64,000 bases of DNA from JALZVT01 sp964634815 (GCA_964634815.1 CAZWMD010000003.1:62001-126000); one strand, 5' to 3'; positions 33,225 through 42,335 are shown, counted from the first letter of the stretch. Notes: generated by a model not told the origin, from the sequence alone. Numbers and translations are program-made.

Positions 33225-34457
33225 ATGTTTGGAACCACAGTTGCTCTGGGTATTGTGATGTTTACCGTCACTGTACTGGTGTTGGTGATGGTCATTTTGT
33301 TCGCTCGCTCAAAGCTTGTGAGCACGGGTGATGTAACGATTGAAATTAACGGCGATCCGGACAAGCGGGTGGTTGTGCAGGCTGGCGGCAAACTGCTGAA
33401 CACCTTGGCAGACAAGGGCGTATTCCTGTCCAGCGCCTGCGGTGGTGGCGGAACCTGTGCCCAGTGCCGGTGCCAGGTGAATGATGGCGGTGGGTCGATC
33501 TTGTCGACGGAAGAAGGCCATTTCACCCGGGGTGAGATTCGCGAGAACTGGCGTTTGTCGTGCCAGGTGGCTGTAAAGCAAGACATGAAGATTGAGATTC
33601 CCGAGGACGCTTTTGGCGTTAAGCGTTGGGAATGTGAAGTGCTCTCGAACAACAACGTGGCCACCTTTATCAAGGAGCTCACCCTTAAGCTGCCTGAAGG
33701 CGAAGAGGTTGCCTTCCGGGCAGGTGGTTTTGTGCAGCTGGAGATTCCGCCCTACGAACTCGACTATCGCGAGTTTGATGTGGAGGAGGAATACCACGGT
33801 GACTGGGATCGGTTTGGCGTTTGGGAAAACAAAGCCAAGGTCGACGATGTCACCATTCGCGCCTACTCCATGGCGAACTACCCCGAAGAGAAGGGCATTC
33901 TCAAGTTCAACATTCGGATTGCATCGCCACCGCCGGGAACTGATTTTCCGCCGGGCGCCATGTCGAGCTATGTGTTCAATCTAAAGCCCGGTGACAAGCT
34001 GACGGTGTTTGGTCCTTACGGTGATTTCTTCACTAAAGAGACTCCTGCTGAGAAAATCTGGATTGGCGGTGGTGCGGGTATGGCGCCGCTGCGTTCGCAG
34101 ATTTTTGATGAGCTGAAGCGCAAGAAAAACGCAGATGTCAAGATGAGCTACTGGTATGGCGCTCGTTCACTGACGGAGATGTTTTACAGCGAAGAATTTG
34201 ACGACCTAGCTGAGGCCTACGACAACTTCGATTGGCACGTGGCGCTGTCGGATCCCTTGCCCGAAGACAACTGGACCGGAGAAACCGGCTTCATTCACAA
34301 CGTGGTGCTTGAGAACTATCTGAAGGATCATCCAAATCCGGAAGACTGTGAGTATTACCTGTGTGGTCCCCCACCTATGGTTGCTGCGGTGCTAACCATG
34401 CTCGACGACCTGGGCGTTGAGCCTGAGAACATTCTGCTGGATGACTTCGGCGGCTAA
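33225..34457 (+). CDS. nqrF: Na+-NQR subunit F (NADH dehydrogenase)
   Basis: 410 residues. N-terminal membrane helix, then a 2Fe-2S ferredoxin domain with Cys72, Cys78, Cys81 and Cys113 ('SACGGGGTCAQCRC'), then a ferredoxin-reductase module with the FAD motif 'RAYSMANYPEEKG' and the NADH region 'IWIGGGAGMAPLRSQIFDEL'. It ends 'LLDDFGG', the standard terminus. GAGGAG precedes the ATG. Neither apbE (flavin transferase) nor nqrM follows; both are needed for NQR assembly and must be elsewhere. Confidence 0.96.
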   Translation: MFGTTVALGIVMFTVTVLVLVMVILFARSKLVSTGDVTIEINGDPDKRVVVQAGGKLLNTLADKGVFLSSACGGGGTCAQCRCQVNDGGGSILSTEEGHFTRGEIRENWRLSCQVAVKQDMKIEIPEDAFGVKRWECEVLSNNNVATFIKELTLKLPEGEEVAFRAGGFVQLEIPPYELDYREFDVEEEYHGDWDRFGVWENKAKVDDVTIRAYSMANYPEEKGILKFNIRIASPPPGTDFPPGAMSSYVFNLKPGDKLTVFGPYGDFFTKETPAEKIWIGGGAGMAPLRSQIFDELKRKKNADVKMSYWYGARSLTEMFYSEEFDDLAEAYDNFDWHVALSDPLPEDNWTGETGFIHNVVLENYLKDHPNPEDCEYYLCGPPPMVAAVLTMLDDLGVEPENILLDDFGG

Positions 34458-34566
34458 CAGCCTGCTTTGGCACCTCCCTGACCAGTGGCAAATCAGATTG
34501 CTCTGATGCACGCCGCTGGGCATACTAATTTGCAAAATAATCAGTGTGTTAGGGGAGTTTTAGCGG

Positions 34567-36282
34567 GTGAGTAACGAGACATCAGAGCTGTTCCGGGAAC
34601 TGAAGACTGTTTGGGCGGAGTTCACTGGCCCGGGCGGACCCTTCGAGGTGGTGACCGAGGATGTACTGGGTGCACCTACCCTTTGCTACAAGGACGCGCC
34701 GGGCAGCGTACGAGACATCTGGCTGTCTACCTTGCAGTACGCTGATCGTGACTACCTGATCTACAACGACGAGCGGCTCACTTACGGGGAGACCCATCAG
34801 CGGGTGGCATCTATCGCTTGCTGGCTTCAGGCCCAGGGCGTTGAGCCTGGCGACCGTGTGGCGATTGCCATGCGTAACTACCCCGAATGGATGCAGTGTT
34901 ATTGGGCCACGCTATCGATTGGTGCGGCGGCCGTGGGCATGAACGCCTGGTGGGTGGGTGAAGAGGTGCACTACGCCCTTAAAGACGCGGCTCCCAAAGT
35001 GATTGTCTGTGACAGTGAGCGGCTTGAGCGATTGCAGCCCATGCGCAGTGATTTTCCAAACCTTACTGTGGTTGCGGTTCGCAGTGATCCAACGCCAGAC
35101 ACAGTGCCCTTTTCCGATTTGGTTGCCTTTGGTGGTGATCTTCCTCAGGTAGATATTCATCCCGATGATGATGCCTGTATTTTTTACACCTCAGGCACCA
35201 CCGGTCGACCCAAGGGGGCGCAACTTACCCATCGGGGCTGTGTCACCAATCTGATGAACCTGCTGTTCGGCGGTATGGCCCAGGCCCATGCGATTGCCAG
35301 AGCGAAAGGCGAAGCGCCGCCAAACCCTGAGGATGCGCCCATTCCCGGTGTCATTGCGACGACTCCGCTATTTCATGTCACAGCCAATAACTGTGGTGCC
35401 TACGTTGTCACCTTTGCTGGCGGCAAGCTGGTGCACACCTATCGCTGGGATGCGGGTGAAGCGCTTGAGTTGATCGAACGCGAGCGGCTGACCAGTATTA
35501 GTGGCGTGCCAGTGATGGCTCGCGAGTTGCTTGCTCATCCCGACTTTGACAAACGCGACACCAGCTCGTTAACCGGCATTAGTGGGGGTGGGGCGCAGTT
35601 TCAACCCGATCTGGTCGACAAGGTCGATAAACAAGGTAAGGGGGCGCGACCAAGTACCGGGTTTGGCATGACCGAAACCTGCGGCATCATCACCTCGTTT
35701 GCGTCTGACTTCTTTGTCAGCAAACCCAACAGCGCTGGTCCGGCGATGCCCACCTTTGAGGCGAAGTGCGTTGATGAACAGGGCAATACCCTGGCCGTGG
35801 GTGAACATGGTGAACTCTGGGTGCGTGGTGCCTCGGTGATCAAGGGCTATCTCAATCGCGAAGAAGCAACCGCAGAATCGATCACTGATCGCTGGTTACA
35901 TACCGGTGATGTGGCGCGTATCGACGACGATGGCTGTATCTTCATTGTCGATCGAGTGAAAGACATGGTTCTGCGAGGTGGCGAAAACGTCTACTGCGCA
36001 GAGGTTGAGAATGCGCTGTACAGACATTCTGCTGTTTCTGAATGCAGCGTCTTTGGTGTGCCTGATGATCGATTGGGCGAAGAGGTTGGTGCCGCGATTG
36101 TGTTGGCAGAAGGGGCATCGGTTAATGTCGATGAACTGCGCGAACACTGCACCAGCATTATTGCCAAACACAAAATCCCCCGCTATCTGTGGATTCAGAG
36201 CGAGTCACTGCCGCGTAACGCCTCGGGTAAATTCTTGCGCCGCGAGCTGAAAGACCAGCTCGCCGTGGCGGATGCCCAGTAG
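34567..36282 (+). CDS. acyl-CoA synthetase (AMP-forming)
   Basis: 571 residues; class I adenylate-forming enzyme. The phosphate loop is 'YTSGTTGRPKGAQLTH' (~207), followed by 'STGFGMTETCGI', 'LHTGDVARIDDDG' and the C-terminal Lys in 'LPRNASGKFLRREL'. Activates a carboxylic acid to its CoA ester; chain length cannot be read. GTG start at 34567 with AGGGGAG upstream. It converges with the enoyl-CoA hydratase gene only 15 bases away, suggesting a shared fatty-acid theme. Confidence 0.92.
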   Translation: MSNETSELFRELKTVWAEFTGPGGPFEVVTEDVLGAPTLCYKDAPGSVRDIWLSTLQYADRDYLIYNDERLTYGETHQRVASIACWLQAQGVEPGDRVAIAMRNYPEWMQCYWATLSIGAAAVGMNAWWVGEEVHYALKDAAPKVIVCDSERLERLQPMRSDFPNLTVVAVRSDPTPDTVPFSDLVAFGGDLPQVDIHPDDDACIFYTSGTTGRPKGAQLTHRGCVTNLMNLLFGGMAQAHAIARAKGEAPPNPEDAPIPGVIATTPLFHVTANNCGAYVVTFAGGKLVHTYRWDAGEALELIERERLTSISGVPVMARELLAHPDFDKRDTSSLTGISGGGAQFQPDLVDKVDKQGKGARPSTGFGMTETCGIITSFASDFFVSKPNSAGPAMPTFEAKCVDEQGNTLAVGEHGELWVRGASVIKGYLNREEATAESITDRWLHTGDVARIDDDGCIFIVDRVKDMVLRGGENVYCAEVENALYRHSAVSECSVFGVPDDRLGEEVGAAIVLAEGASVNVDELREHCTSIIAKHKIPRYLWIQSESLPRNASGKFLRRELKDQLAVADAQ

Positions 36283-36297
36283 AGGGCTTAAGTAGGC

Positions 36298-37107
36298 TTA
36301 GCGACCTTTGAAATCTGGTTCGCGTTTTTCCAGAAAGGACTTCATGCCTTCCTGGAAGTCTTCGCTCTGAAACAGCGGCAACAGTTGCAGATAGACGTGA
36401 TGCACATGGTCATCAAAGTTCTCATCCATGCCCATGCGCATCATGCGCTTTGACGCCTGGACCGCCATGGGGGCGTTCTTTGCGACCTGACGGGCCATTT
36501 CCTGGGCGGCATCAGCCACTTCATTGTGGCCTACCACAGAGTTCACCAGTCCGTACTCGGTGCACTCGGCAGCGGTAAGCGTCTTGCCGGTGAAAATGAT
36601 CTCTGATGCCTTGGCCCAACCAATCATGCGCGGTAATAACCAGGTTCCACCAGATTCCGGGACAATTCCGCGTGCGGTGAAGGCCGCGGCTAGCTTGGCG
36701 TTGTCTGCCATGATGCGGATGTCGCAGCCCAGTGCCAGGTCCATGCCGTAGCCGGCCGCCGAGCCGTTGAGTGCTGCGATAGTGGGTGTGTTCAGGTTGT
36801 GCAGTACGGTGGGTGGGGTGTTACGCAGATCCAGAGTGGGGTGAACCCGGCGGCGTTTTTTCTCACCGTCTTTGTCCTCAGACCCAGGCCCAATATCGCC
36901 ACCGGTGAGATCGAGACCAGCGCAGAAAAATTTGCCGGCACCGGTGATGATAATAGCTCGCACATCGTCGTCTGCATCCGCTGCCAGCAGGTGTTCGCTC
37001 AGGCCGTTGAGCATGTCCTGGGAAATGGTATTGCGTTGTTCGGGGCGGTTAATCGTAAGCGTTGCGATGTGATTGGATACCGCATAGAGGACGTCGGTTG
37101 CAGGCAT
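36298..37107 (-). CDS. enoyl-CoA hydratase/isomerase family protein
   Basis: 269 residues. Crotonase fold with the oxyanion-hole segments 'GKFFCAGLDLTGG' and 'AALNGSAAGYGMDLALGCDI' and 'ESGGTWLLPRMIGWAKASE'. The family Glu near the active site is in 'GIVPESGGTWLL'. Hydrates or isomerises an enoyl-CoA. GGAG lies eight bases before the ATG. Third gene of a luciferase-like / NUDIX / hydratase operon. Confidence 0.92.
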   Translation of the reverse strand: MPATDVLYAVSNHIATLTINRPEQRNTISQDMLNGLSEHLLAADADDDVRAIIITGAGKFFCAGLDLTGGDIGPGSEDKDGEKKRRRVHPTLDLRNTPPTVLHNLNTPTIAALNGSAAGYGMDLALGCDIRIMADNAKLAAAFTARGIVPESGGTWLLPRMIGWAKASEIIFTGKTLTAAECTEYGLVNSVVGHNEVADAAQEMARQVAKNAPMAVQASKRMMRMGMDENFDDHVHHVYLQLLPLFQSEDFQEGMKSFLEKREPDFKGR

Positions 37108-37137
37108 TAGGGTTACTCCAAAAGTGGTGTCAGTAAG

Positions 37138-37944
37138 CTATCGGGCAGGCATGAGCTCTTCGTTAACGTCGTAGCCGGCGTCAGGCGGAATACACAGGTA
37201 GCGATCGTCGCCGCGTTTTTCAACCCAGGGTGTGACAGGTACCGGGGTTTCTGCTCGGCAAGCGTTTAGTGCGGCTGATACGCTGTCGAACTTGGCCAGT
37301 TTCTCGATGTTGCGCAGGGTTGGGAAAATAATTGTTCGTGTGCCGGCTTCTGCTTCGGCGAGCGCCGTGCTGGGTTTGATCCAAACAGAATCGACCGACT
37401 CATGGCCGTCATGCAGAGCTAGATGATCTTCGGGTGCTGCCGTTGCGTAGAAGTGAGTGTCAAACCGCTTAGGCATCATGTCTGGAGTGATCCAGTGGGC
37501 GAAGTGCCCCAGTTCGCCGCATTGCAAGCGCAGGCCTTTGTCGCGCAACAGCTGGGCGAACGTCATCTCGTGATCAACGATGGGTTGGCGATAGCGTTGT
37601 AGCGAGGCAAGCGTCACGCCGTCGATCGTTTTGTCTGTGTCTAGATCGCGCGCCAGCAAAATGCCACATTCTTCAAAGGTCTCGCGCAGGGCAGAGACCT
37701 GGGCGGCAAACAGTTTGTCGTCGTCGTGGCCATTGTCTGCAAGCTCTCGAAGCTCGGCGTCAAAATCTTGCGGGTCTGCCTTGCCGCCGGGAAACACCAG
37801 GGCGCCTGAGGCAAAATCGATCTGGTGATGGCGCACAACCATAAACACCTCGAGACCTTCGGCACCATCACGCAGTAACAATACGGTAGAGGCCGGTACG
37901 ATTGGTGCAGCCTCTTTTTTCGACGTAGGGTCTTTATCAGTCAT
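37138..37944 (-). CDS. NUDIX hydrolase, long form
   Basis: 268 residues. The Nudix box is split by an insertion: 'FPGGKADPQDFD' then 'ALRETFEECGILLARD' (REXXEECG core). This resembles the NUDT19/CoA- or acyl-CoA-diphosphatase type. Its place between acyl-CoA enzymes makes a CoA-ester substrate plausible but unproven. Confidence 0.85.
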   Translation of the reverse strand: MTDKDPTSKKEAAPIVPASTVLLLRDGAEGLEVFMVVRHHQIDFASGALVFPGGKADPQDFDAELRELADNGHDDDKLFAAQVSALRETFEECGILLARDLDTDKTIDGVTLASLQRYRQPIVDHEMTFAQLLRDKGLRLQCGELGHFAHWITPDMMPKRFDTHFYATAAPEDHLALHDGHESVDSVWIKPSTALAEAEAGTRTIIFPTLRNIEKLAKFDSVSAALNACRAETPVPVTPWVEKRGDDRYLCIPPDAGYDVNEELMPAR

Positions 37945-37968
37945 GTGGGATGTCCAGTTTCTGGCAGC

Positions 37969-38868
37969 CTAGCTGCGGCCGGCAACTTTGGTAATGAAGG
38001 TGTCCAGCGTTTCAAGCTTCTGTGGCATAGGCCCAAGTGTGAAGTCGGGAACAATCAGTTCATCAACGCCTATCTGTTCGTACTCTTTGATGATTTCTGC
38101 AACTTCGTCAACGCTACCGATGATGGTGGCCATATCCATGGGGGTGGCTTTCATTTTGTCGATGAAGGCCTTGTCGTCGTTCATAAACAGCAGGGCCACC
38201 GCGGTACGGTGAATCTCTTTAGGATCGCGTTTGAACGTGGCGCAGTGCTTATCCAATACGCTCATTTTGTGCTTGAGCGTATCGACGGTGCCCCAGACGT
38301 TCCAGCTGTCAGCGTGTTGAGCGGTAATTTTCAGAGTGACCTTTTCGCCGCCGCCACCAATGAGCAGGGGTAGAGTGGATTGCAGCGGTTTGGGTTCGAG
38401 GCTTGCGTTATCGAGCTGATAGTACTGACCTGAGAAATTTGCCTTGGTTTGAGTGTAGAGCGCCTTGATCACATGACAGGCTTCGTCCAGCCGTGCCAGA
38501 CGCTCTTTAACGGTGTAGAAGGGAATGCCGTATTGCTGGTGCTCGTTTTCCTGCCAGCCTGCGCCCAGACCAAGAATCGCTCGACCGCCGGAGATGTGAT
38601 CAAGGGTCGCTGCCATCTTGGCCAGCACGGCCGGGTGACGGTAGGTGTTGCCTGCAACCAGGGTACCCATGCTCAGGCGTGGCACCTGGGCAGCTAACGC
38701 TGACAGGGTAATCCAGGCCTCCGGCCAGGGTGCGCTGGTGTCTTCTGCATTGGGCATAAAGTGGTCGGCGTACCAGATGCCGTCCCATCCCGTTCGTTCG
38801 ACGTGCTGTGCAAGCTCAAGCACATCAGCGTAAGGCTGACTTGGATTAGGCCAAAAACTGAATTTCAT
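37969..38868 (-). CDS. LLM (luciferase-like) class flavin/F420 oxidoreductase
   Basis: 299 residues, TIM-barrel of the bacterial luciferase superfamily: 'GWDGIWYADHFMPN', 'GTLVAGNTYRHPAVLAKMAA', 'GRAILGLGAGWQENEHQQYG'. Members use FMN or F420; the cofactor cannot be fixed from sequence and F420 biosynthesis genes are not in the window. AGGGGAG precedes the ATG. First gene of the operon with NUDIX and hydratase. Confidence 0.88.
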   Translation of the reverse strand: MKFSFWPNPSQPYADVLELAQHVERTGWDGIWYADHFMPNAEDTSAPWPEAWITLSALAAQVPRLSMGTLVAGNTYRHPAVLAKMAATLDHISGGRAILGLGAGWQENEHQQYGIPFYTVKERLARLDEACHVIKALYTQTKANFSGQYYQLDNASLEPKPLQSTLPLLIGGGGEKVTLKITAQHADSWNVWGTVDTLKHKMSVLDKHCATFKRDPKEIHRTAVALLFMNDDKAFIDKMKATPMDMATIIGSVDEVAEIIKEYEQIGVDELIVPDFTLGPMPQKLETLDTFITKVAGRS

Positions 38869-38889
38869 AGATCACTCCCCTTGGCCAAG

Positions 38890-39477
38890 ATGTTCGCTTA
38901 TACCAGTGCCTATGGCAAACTTTGGCCCGTGCTAGCCACCCGTACATGCGTTCTTACCCCCTTCGATGAATCCGATACGGAGGATTTGCTGGCGTTTTTT
39001 CGAGACCCGCAGGTAAGGAAGTATCTGTGGGATGACCTGGAGATCGACCGGGCGACTGTGGTGTCGGTAGTGCAGGCAAGTCTGAGTGAGTTTGCTGCGG
39101 GCCGTTGCGGTATGTTTTGTCTGCGTCTGGCGGAGACTGCGCAGAGGGTTCAGCCCACCATTATTGGCTTTTGTGGCTTGCGACCGGCCGACTATGCGCC
39201 CGGCGCTGCTGAGCTTCTTTATGGGTTGTTGCCGGAATATTGGGGGCGCGGCTTCGCCACCGATGCGGCCGAGGTAGTACTGCGTCATGCTGCAACAGCA
39301 ACCGGCCTCAGGCGTTTTGTGGCGGCAACCGATGCACCCAATCGGGCATCTGCTTTAGTGCTTGAGCGGCTTGGGATGCACTTTGAGCACAAGGGCAATC
39401 TGCATGGATTGGCTACCCTGTTTTATTCTCTACCGGATGAGTTGTTTCAATCGCGCTATGGCGCGCAGGTCAATTGA
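38890..39477 (+). CDS. GNAT acetyltransferase, RimJ/RimL-like
   Basis: About 195 residues. 'TRTCVLTPFDESDTEDLLAF' and 'YGLLPEYWGRGFATDAAEVV' (acetyl-CoA loop) and 'RRFVAATDAPNRASALVLER' are typical of the RimJ/L-type branch. The ATG at 38890 is listed; a GTG in 'VLATRTC' (about 14 codons on) may be the true start since the conserved fold begins there. It diverges from the luciferase-like gene and overlaps the next gene by one base. Confidence 0.82.
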   Translation: MFAYTSAYGKLWPVLATRTCVLTPFDESDTEDLLAFFRDPQVRKYLWDDLEIDRATVVSVVQASLSEFAAGRCGMFCLRLAETAQRVQPTIIGFCGLRPADYAPGAAELLYGLLPEYWGRGFATDAAEVVLRHAATATGLRRFVAATDAPNRASALVLERLGMHFEHKGNLHGLATLFYSLPDELFQSRYGAQVN

Positions 39478-39788
39478 TGAGCTGGGACACATCACTTCCG
39501 CCCGTTCCGGTGTTGCTCATGGTGCTTGAGTTTCATCTGCATGGTTGCACTTCACTGAAAGAAAAGCGGGCCCGGCTGGGTGGGCTGCGTCAGCGCTTTG
39601 GTAAGGGTACGGGTGTTGCGGTATGTGAATCTGATTATCAAAACAGTCACCACCGGGCCCAGTGGAGTTTTGTTGCGACGGCTTCCGCGTTAGCCAACGC
39701 GCAGCAGACCTTGCAGAGCATTGAAGACTATGCGGCACAGTTTCTGGATGCCGAACTGGTTTCCGCTCGTTCCTTTGAGTTGAATTAG
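39477..39788 (+). CDS. DUF503 family small protein
   Basis: 103 residues. Contains the family core 'HLHGCTSLKEKRARLGGLRQ' and 'VAVCESDYQNSHHRAQWSFV'. DUF503 (YlxP-like) proteins have a ferredoxin-like fold and are sometimes linked to ribosome factors, but function is not established. Start ATG overlaps the GNAT stop (TGATG). Confidence 0.82.
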   Translation: MSWDTSLPPVPVLLMVLEFHLHGCTSLKEKRARLGGLRQRFGKGTGVAVCESDYQNSHHRAQWSFVATASALANAQQTLQSIEDYAAQFLDAELVSARSFELN

Positions 39789-40850
39789 GTGCCTGGGTTT
39801 GAGTGTCGCTTGGGGTTCAATGCCTTTCTGTGTCTCATAGGCGTGCTTGTTGGTGCTGCCGGGTGCACACCCGATTCTGATCCGGGTCAGCTGTATTTGC
39901 AGCGTTTAGCCGGTACGCTGGACCAATCCTATGAGATCCGGGAAAGCTCATTGCCGGCGTTTCCTTTGGGGGAGACGTTGCGCATTGAACGGGCCACAAC
40001 CAGGCTTGCCATAGTGGATGTTCTTGAAGTGCATCGCTGTGATCTTGGGGCTCTGGTTGCAGGCCGCAACGGTGGGCTGGGGCGGGTGCAAACCGCAAGT
40101 CAGAGATACCTTTACGACCGCGCGCTGGTCCGCGGACTGGGTGCCTGTGACGCACCGGGTGATGCACTGCAGGCGATACTGCAACAGCGTCGTGCAGAGC
40201 TGCCGATCTCTCTGTTTAATGCGCTGTTCTCGGGTGACGAGTGGCATGACTTTGTCACTCCGGGTGTCGTGCCGCCAGCCACATCCGTGGATTCCGGGCA
40301 GTTAACCCGGGTGTTGTCCAGGCTATTAACGATGGCTCGCCAACCTGTGGTGCAACCGCTGGTGGCCGCAGAATTTGAAGGCTTGCTTGCGCAGTTGCGA
40401 TTTAGTCGGGCGCTGGGTGAACAGCGTCGACGCTGGCGCGAGCAAGCCCAGGTGTTAGTGACAGCTACACAGATGCTCACGCAGGCGAAGATCACCAACC
40501 CGGGGTGTCGCACCGGAACGCCAACAGAGGCGGGGCGCCACCGCATGAATGTGTTTCAAACCTTCTATGTTGAGGGGGTGCAAGAGGGGCTTGCCCGCGA
40601 GGCGCAGCCCGATCGTGGTTGGCTTAAGCTGCTTCAGGAATTGCTCGATACCCTTATACAGCCGGTTATCCACGAGCCCGCGGCGCAGCAGGTGGCGGCC
40701 TGGCATGAGCGCGTGCTGGGCAGCTCAACCGATCAGGAGTATGGTCGTTGGCAGATGGCGCTGGCGGAGCATACCCGGGCCTGGCAATGGCAGTTGCGCG
40801 CCTGCGGCCTGTTACCCGGCAACAGAACTGGCAACAGAACAAGAAGTTAG
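39789..40850 (+). CDS. DUF3080 family lipoprotein
   Basis: 353 residues. Lipobox-like 'GVLVGAAGC' indicates a lipoprotein with Cys at ~26. The segment 'VLEVHRCDLGALVAGRNGGL' with 'ASQRYLYDRALVRG' matches the DUF3080 signature (L-RC-L--LIAERN--LG--M-PSQRL-YE). No function is known for this family. The GTG at 39789 directly follows the DUF503 stop; translation is probably coupled. Confidence 0.78.
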   Translation: MPGFECRLGFNAFLCLIGVLVGAAGCTPDSDPGQLYLQRLAGTLDQSYEIRESSLPAFPLGETLRIERATTRLAIVDVLEVHRCDLGALVAGRNGGLGRVQTASQRYLYDRALVRGLGACDAPGDALQAILQQRRAELPISLFNALFSGDEWHDFVTPGVVPPATSVDSGQLTRVLSRLLTMARQPVVQPLVAAEFEGLLAQLRFSRALGEQRRRWREQAQVLVTATQMLTQAKITNPGCRTGTPTEAGRHRMNVFQTFYVEGVQEGLAREAQPDRGWLKLLQELLDTLIQPVIHEPAAQQVAAWHERVLGSSTDQEYGRWQMALAEHTRAWQWQLRACGLLPGNRTGNRTRS

Positions 40851-40895
40851 TGAGTAAAGCTTGCGCCGCACAGGTAGTTTTAAGAGCATAGACCG

Positions 40896-41294
40896 GTGAG
40901 TCAGTTACTTCCTCTATTGTTGGTATTTGCCTGGTTTGGCATCGTGCTGTGGCGTCGCTCTGTGGGACAGCGCAGACGCTGGTTGCGACAGCTTGCGCTG
41001 CCTGGAAGTTGGCAGTGGGACTCTGGCGACAGTGTGCTTAGCCTGTCTGGCGAGCTGTCCAGTGGCAGCTTTCTGTTGCGCGAAAACGGCCAGCAATGTT
41101 CTGGTCGCTGGCGGCTGATTGGCCACAACCTCGAGCTTCATGCCACACGCGGCGATCTGACTCTCGGAGAAGACTCTCCCTATCTGTTTGATCTGCGACG
41201 CTTCGGCACCGGCGCGCTGGGTCTTGATGGTATTGGTCGGGAGCGACGTGTGTATAACCGCAGCAACGAGAATGTGGTTCCGCTGCGTGGGTAA
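40896..41294 (+). CDS. membrane-anchored hypothetical protein
   Basis: 132 residues. One N-terminal helix ('LLPLLLVFAWFGIVLW') followed by a basic segment (RRSVGQRRRWLRQ) and a soluble, strand-rich domain with 'GRWRLIGHNLELHATRGDL'. No family recognised. GTG start at 40896. Located between the DUF3080 and DUF815 genes on the same strand. Confidence 0.65.
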   Translation: MSQLLPLLLVFAWFGIVLWRRSVGQRRRWLRQLALPGSWQWDSGDSVLSLSGELSSGSFLLRENGQQCSGRWRLIGHNLELHATRGDLTLGEDSPYLFDLRRFGTGALGLDGIGRERRVYNRSNENVVPLRG

Positions 41295-42162
41295 AACTCT
41301 GCGTAGCCAACTCATTGATCTGAGTCATCGACTGTTGCACTGGTTGCCTAATGTCGATCGTGTTGACTGGTCTGTGTCTCCGGCTGCGATCTGGCGGCCG
41401 GGTCCGCTGGGCGGTGGATTTCGTAGTTCCGGTCAGATCGGCACGATCCGGCTGCGGGATCTGTTGGGCATTGACCGGCAAAAATCAAGCCTTGCGCAAA
41501 ATACCAAGCAGTTTGTGGCCGGGCTTCCGGCCAACAATGCGCTGCTGTGGGGCGCCCGGGGAACGGGTAAGTCGTCGCTGATCCATGCGCTGCTTAACGA
41601 ACATGTCGAAGAGGGGCTGCGTCTGGTTGAGATCGACAAGCAGCAGCTCAGTGACTTGCCGGAGTTACTGCGTTATCTGGTCGACGAACCTTATCGCTTT
41701 GTGTTGTTTTGTGATGACCTGTCGTTTGAACCAACCGATGCCAGCTACAAGGCCATCAAGAGCGCGCTGGACGGCTCTGTGTTTCGTACCGTTGATAATG
41801 TGGTGATTTATGCCACCTCCAATCGCCGCCACCTGTTGCCTGAATCCATGACGGATAACCAGCAGGCCAGGATGGTTGACGATGAGCTGCATCCAGGGGA
41901 GGCGGTGGAAGAGAAGATCTCGCTGTCGGATCGCTTTGGTCTCTGGTTGAGCTTCTACCCGTTTTCTCAAGACGCATACCTCGATGTTGCCCGCCACTGG
42001 GTGAGCGAGATTGCGCGACAACATGGTGACTCATCGAGTGCTACGGCCTGGAACGATCAGACCCGGGCTGAAGCCCTGCGCTGGGCTCTGGCTCGTGGTG
42101 TACGTAGTGGCCGAACGGCCCAGCATTTCGCCCGGGACTGGGTCGGGCGGCAGCTTTCTTGA
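41272..42162 (+). CDS. DUF815 AAA-type ATPase
   Basis: About 296 residues. Walker A 'LLWGARGTGKSSLIHALLNE' and Walker B-like 'YRFVLFCDDLSFEP', then 'VVIYATSNRRHLLPESMTDN', are diagnostic of DUF815, a single-copy AAA family of unknown role. The ATG at 41272 overlaps the upstream gene by 23 bases; a GTG at 41287 is an alternative. Open frame further upstream is inside the previous gene. Confidence 0.87.
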   Translation: MWFRCVGKTLRSQLIDLSHRLLHWLPNVDRVDWSVSPAAIWRPGPLGGGFRSSGQIGTIRLRDLLGIDRQKSSLAQNTKQFVAGLPANNALLWGARGTGKSSLIHALLNEHVEEGLRLVEIDKQQLSDLPELLRYLVDEPYRFVLFCDDLSFEPTDASYKAIKSALDGSVFRTVDNVVIYATSNRRHLLPESMTDNQQARMVDDELHPGEAVEEKISLSDRFGLWLSFYPFSQDAYLDVARHWVSEIARQHGDSSSATAWNDQTRAEALRWALARGVRSGRTAQHFARDWVGRQLS

Positions 42163-42188
42163 GGTCCAAAAGAACTGCCAAGTCTCCC

Positions 42189-42217
42189 TTGACTCGTCGA
42201 TAGGGCGTCCCTAGAAT
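42189..42217 (+). promoter_or_regulatory. promoter of tRNA-Glu
   Basis: TTGACT (42189-42194) and TAGAAT (42212-42217), 17 bp apart, followed by a GC-rich discriminator (CTCGCGC). The start would be near 42224, nine bases before the tRNA. The spacing and discriminator fit a growth-rate-controlled tRNA promoter. Confidence 0.8.
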
Positions 42218-42232
42218 CTCGCGCTCTTGTTA

Positions 42233-42308
42233 GTCCCCTTCGTCTAGAGGCCTAGGACTCCAGGTTTTCATCCTGGCAACAGGGGTTCGACTCCCCTAGG
42301 GGACGCCA
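42233..42308 (+). tRNA. tRNA-Glu(UUC)
   Basis: Cloverleaf of 76 bases including encoded CCA. Acceptor arms GTCCCCT / AGGGGAC, anticodon stem CCAGG / CCTGG with loop TTTTCAT (anticodon TTC), T-arm AGGGG-TTCGACT-CCCCT, discriminator G at 42305, CCA at 42306-42308. Confidence 0.97.
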
Positions 42309-42335
42309 TCTTCCTGATTTCATTGCAAATCAAAC

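Noticed and set aside
38890..42308. Defence island because of the AAA ATPase and unknown genes before a tRNA
   Set aside because: No restriction, nuclease, toxin or retron component; DUF815 and DUF503 are housekeeping-type families, and no integrase or att repeat flanks the tRNA.
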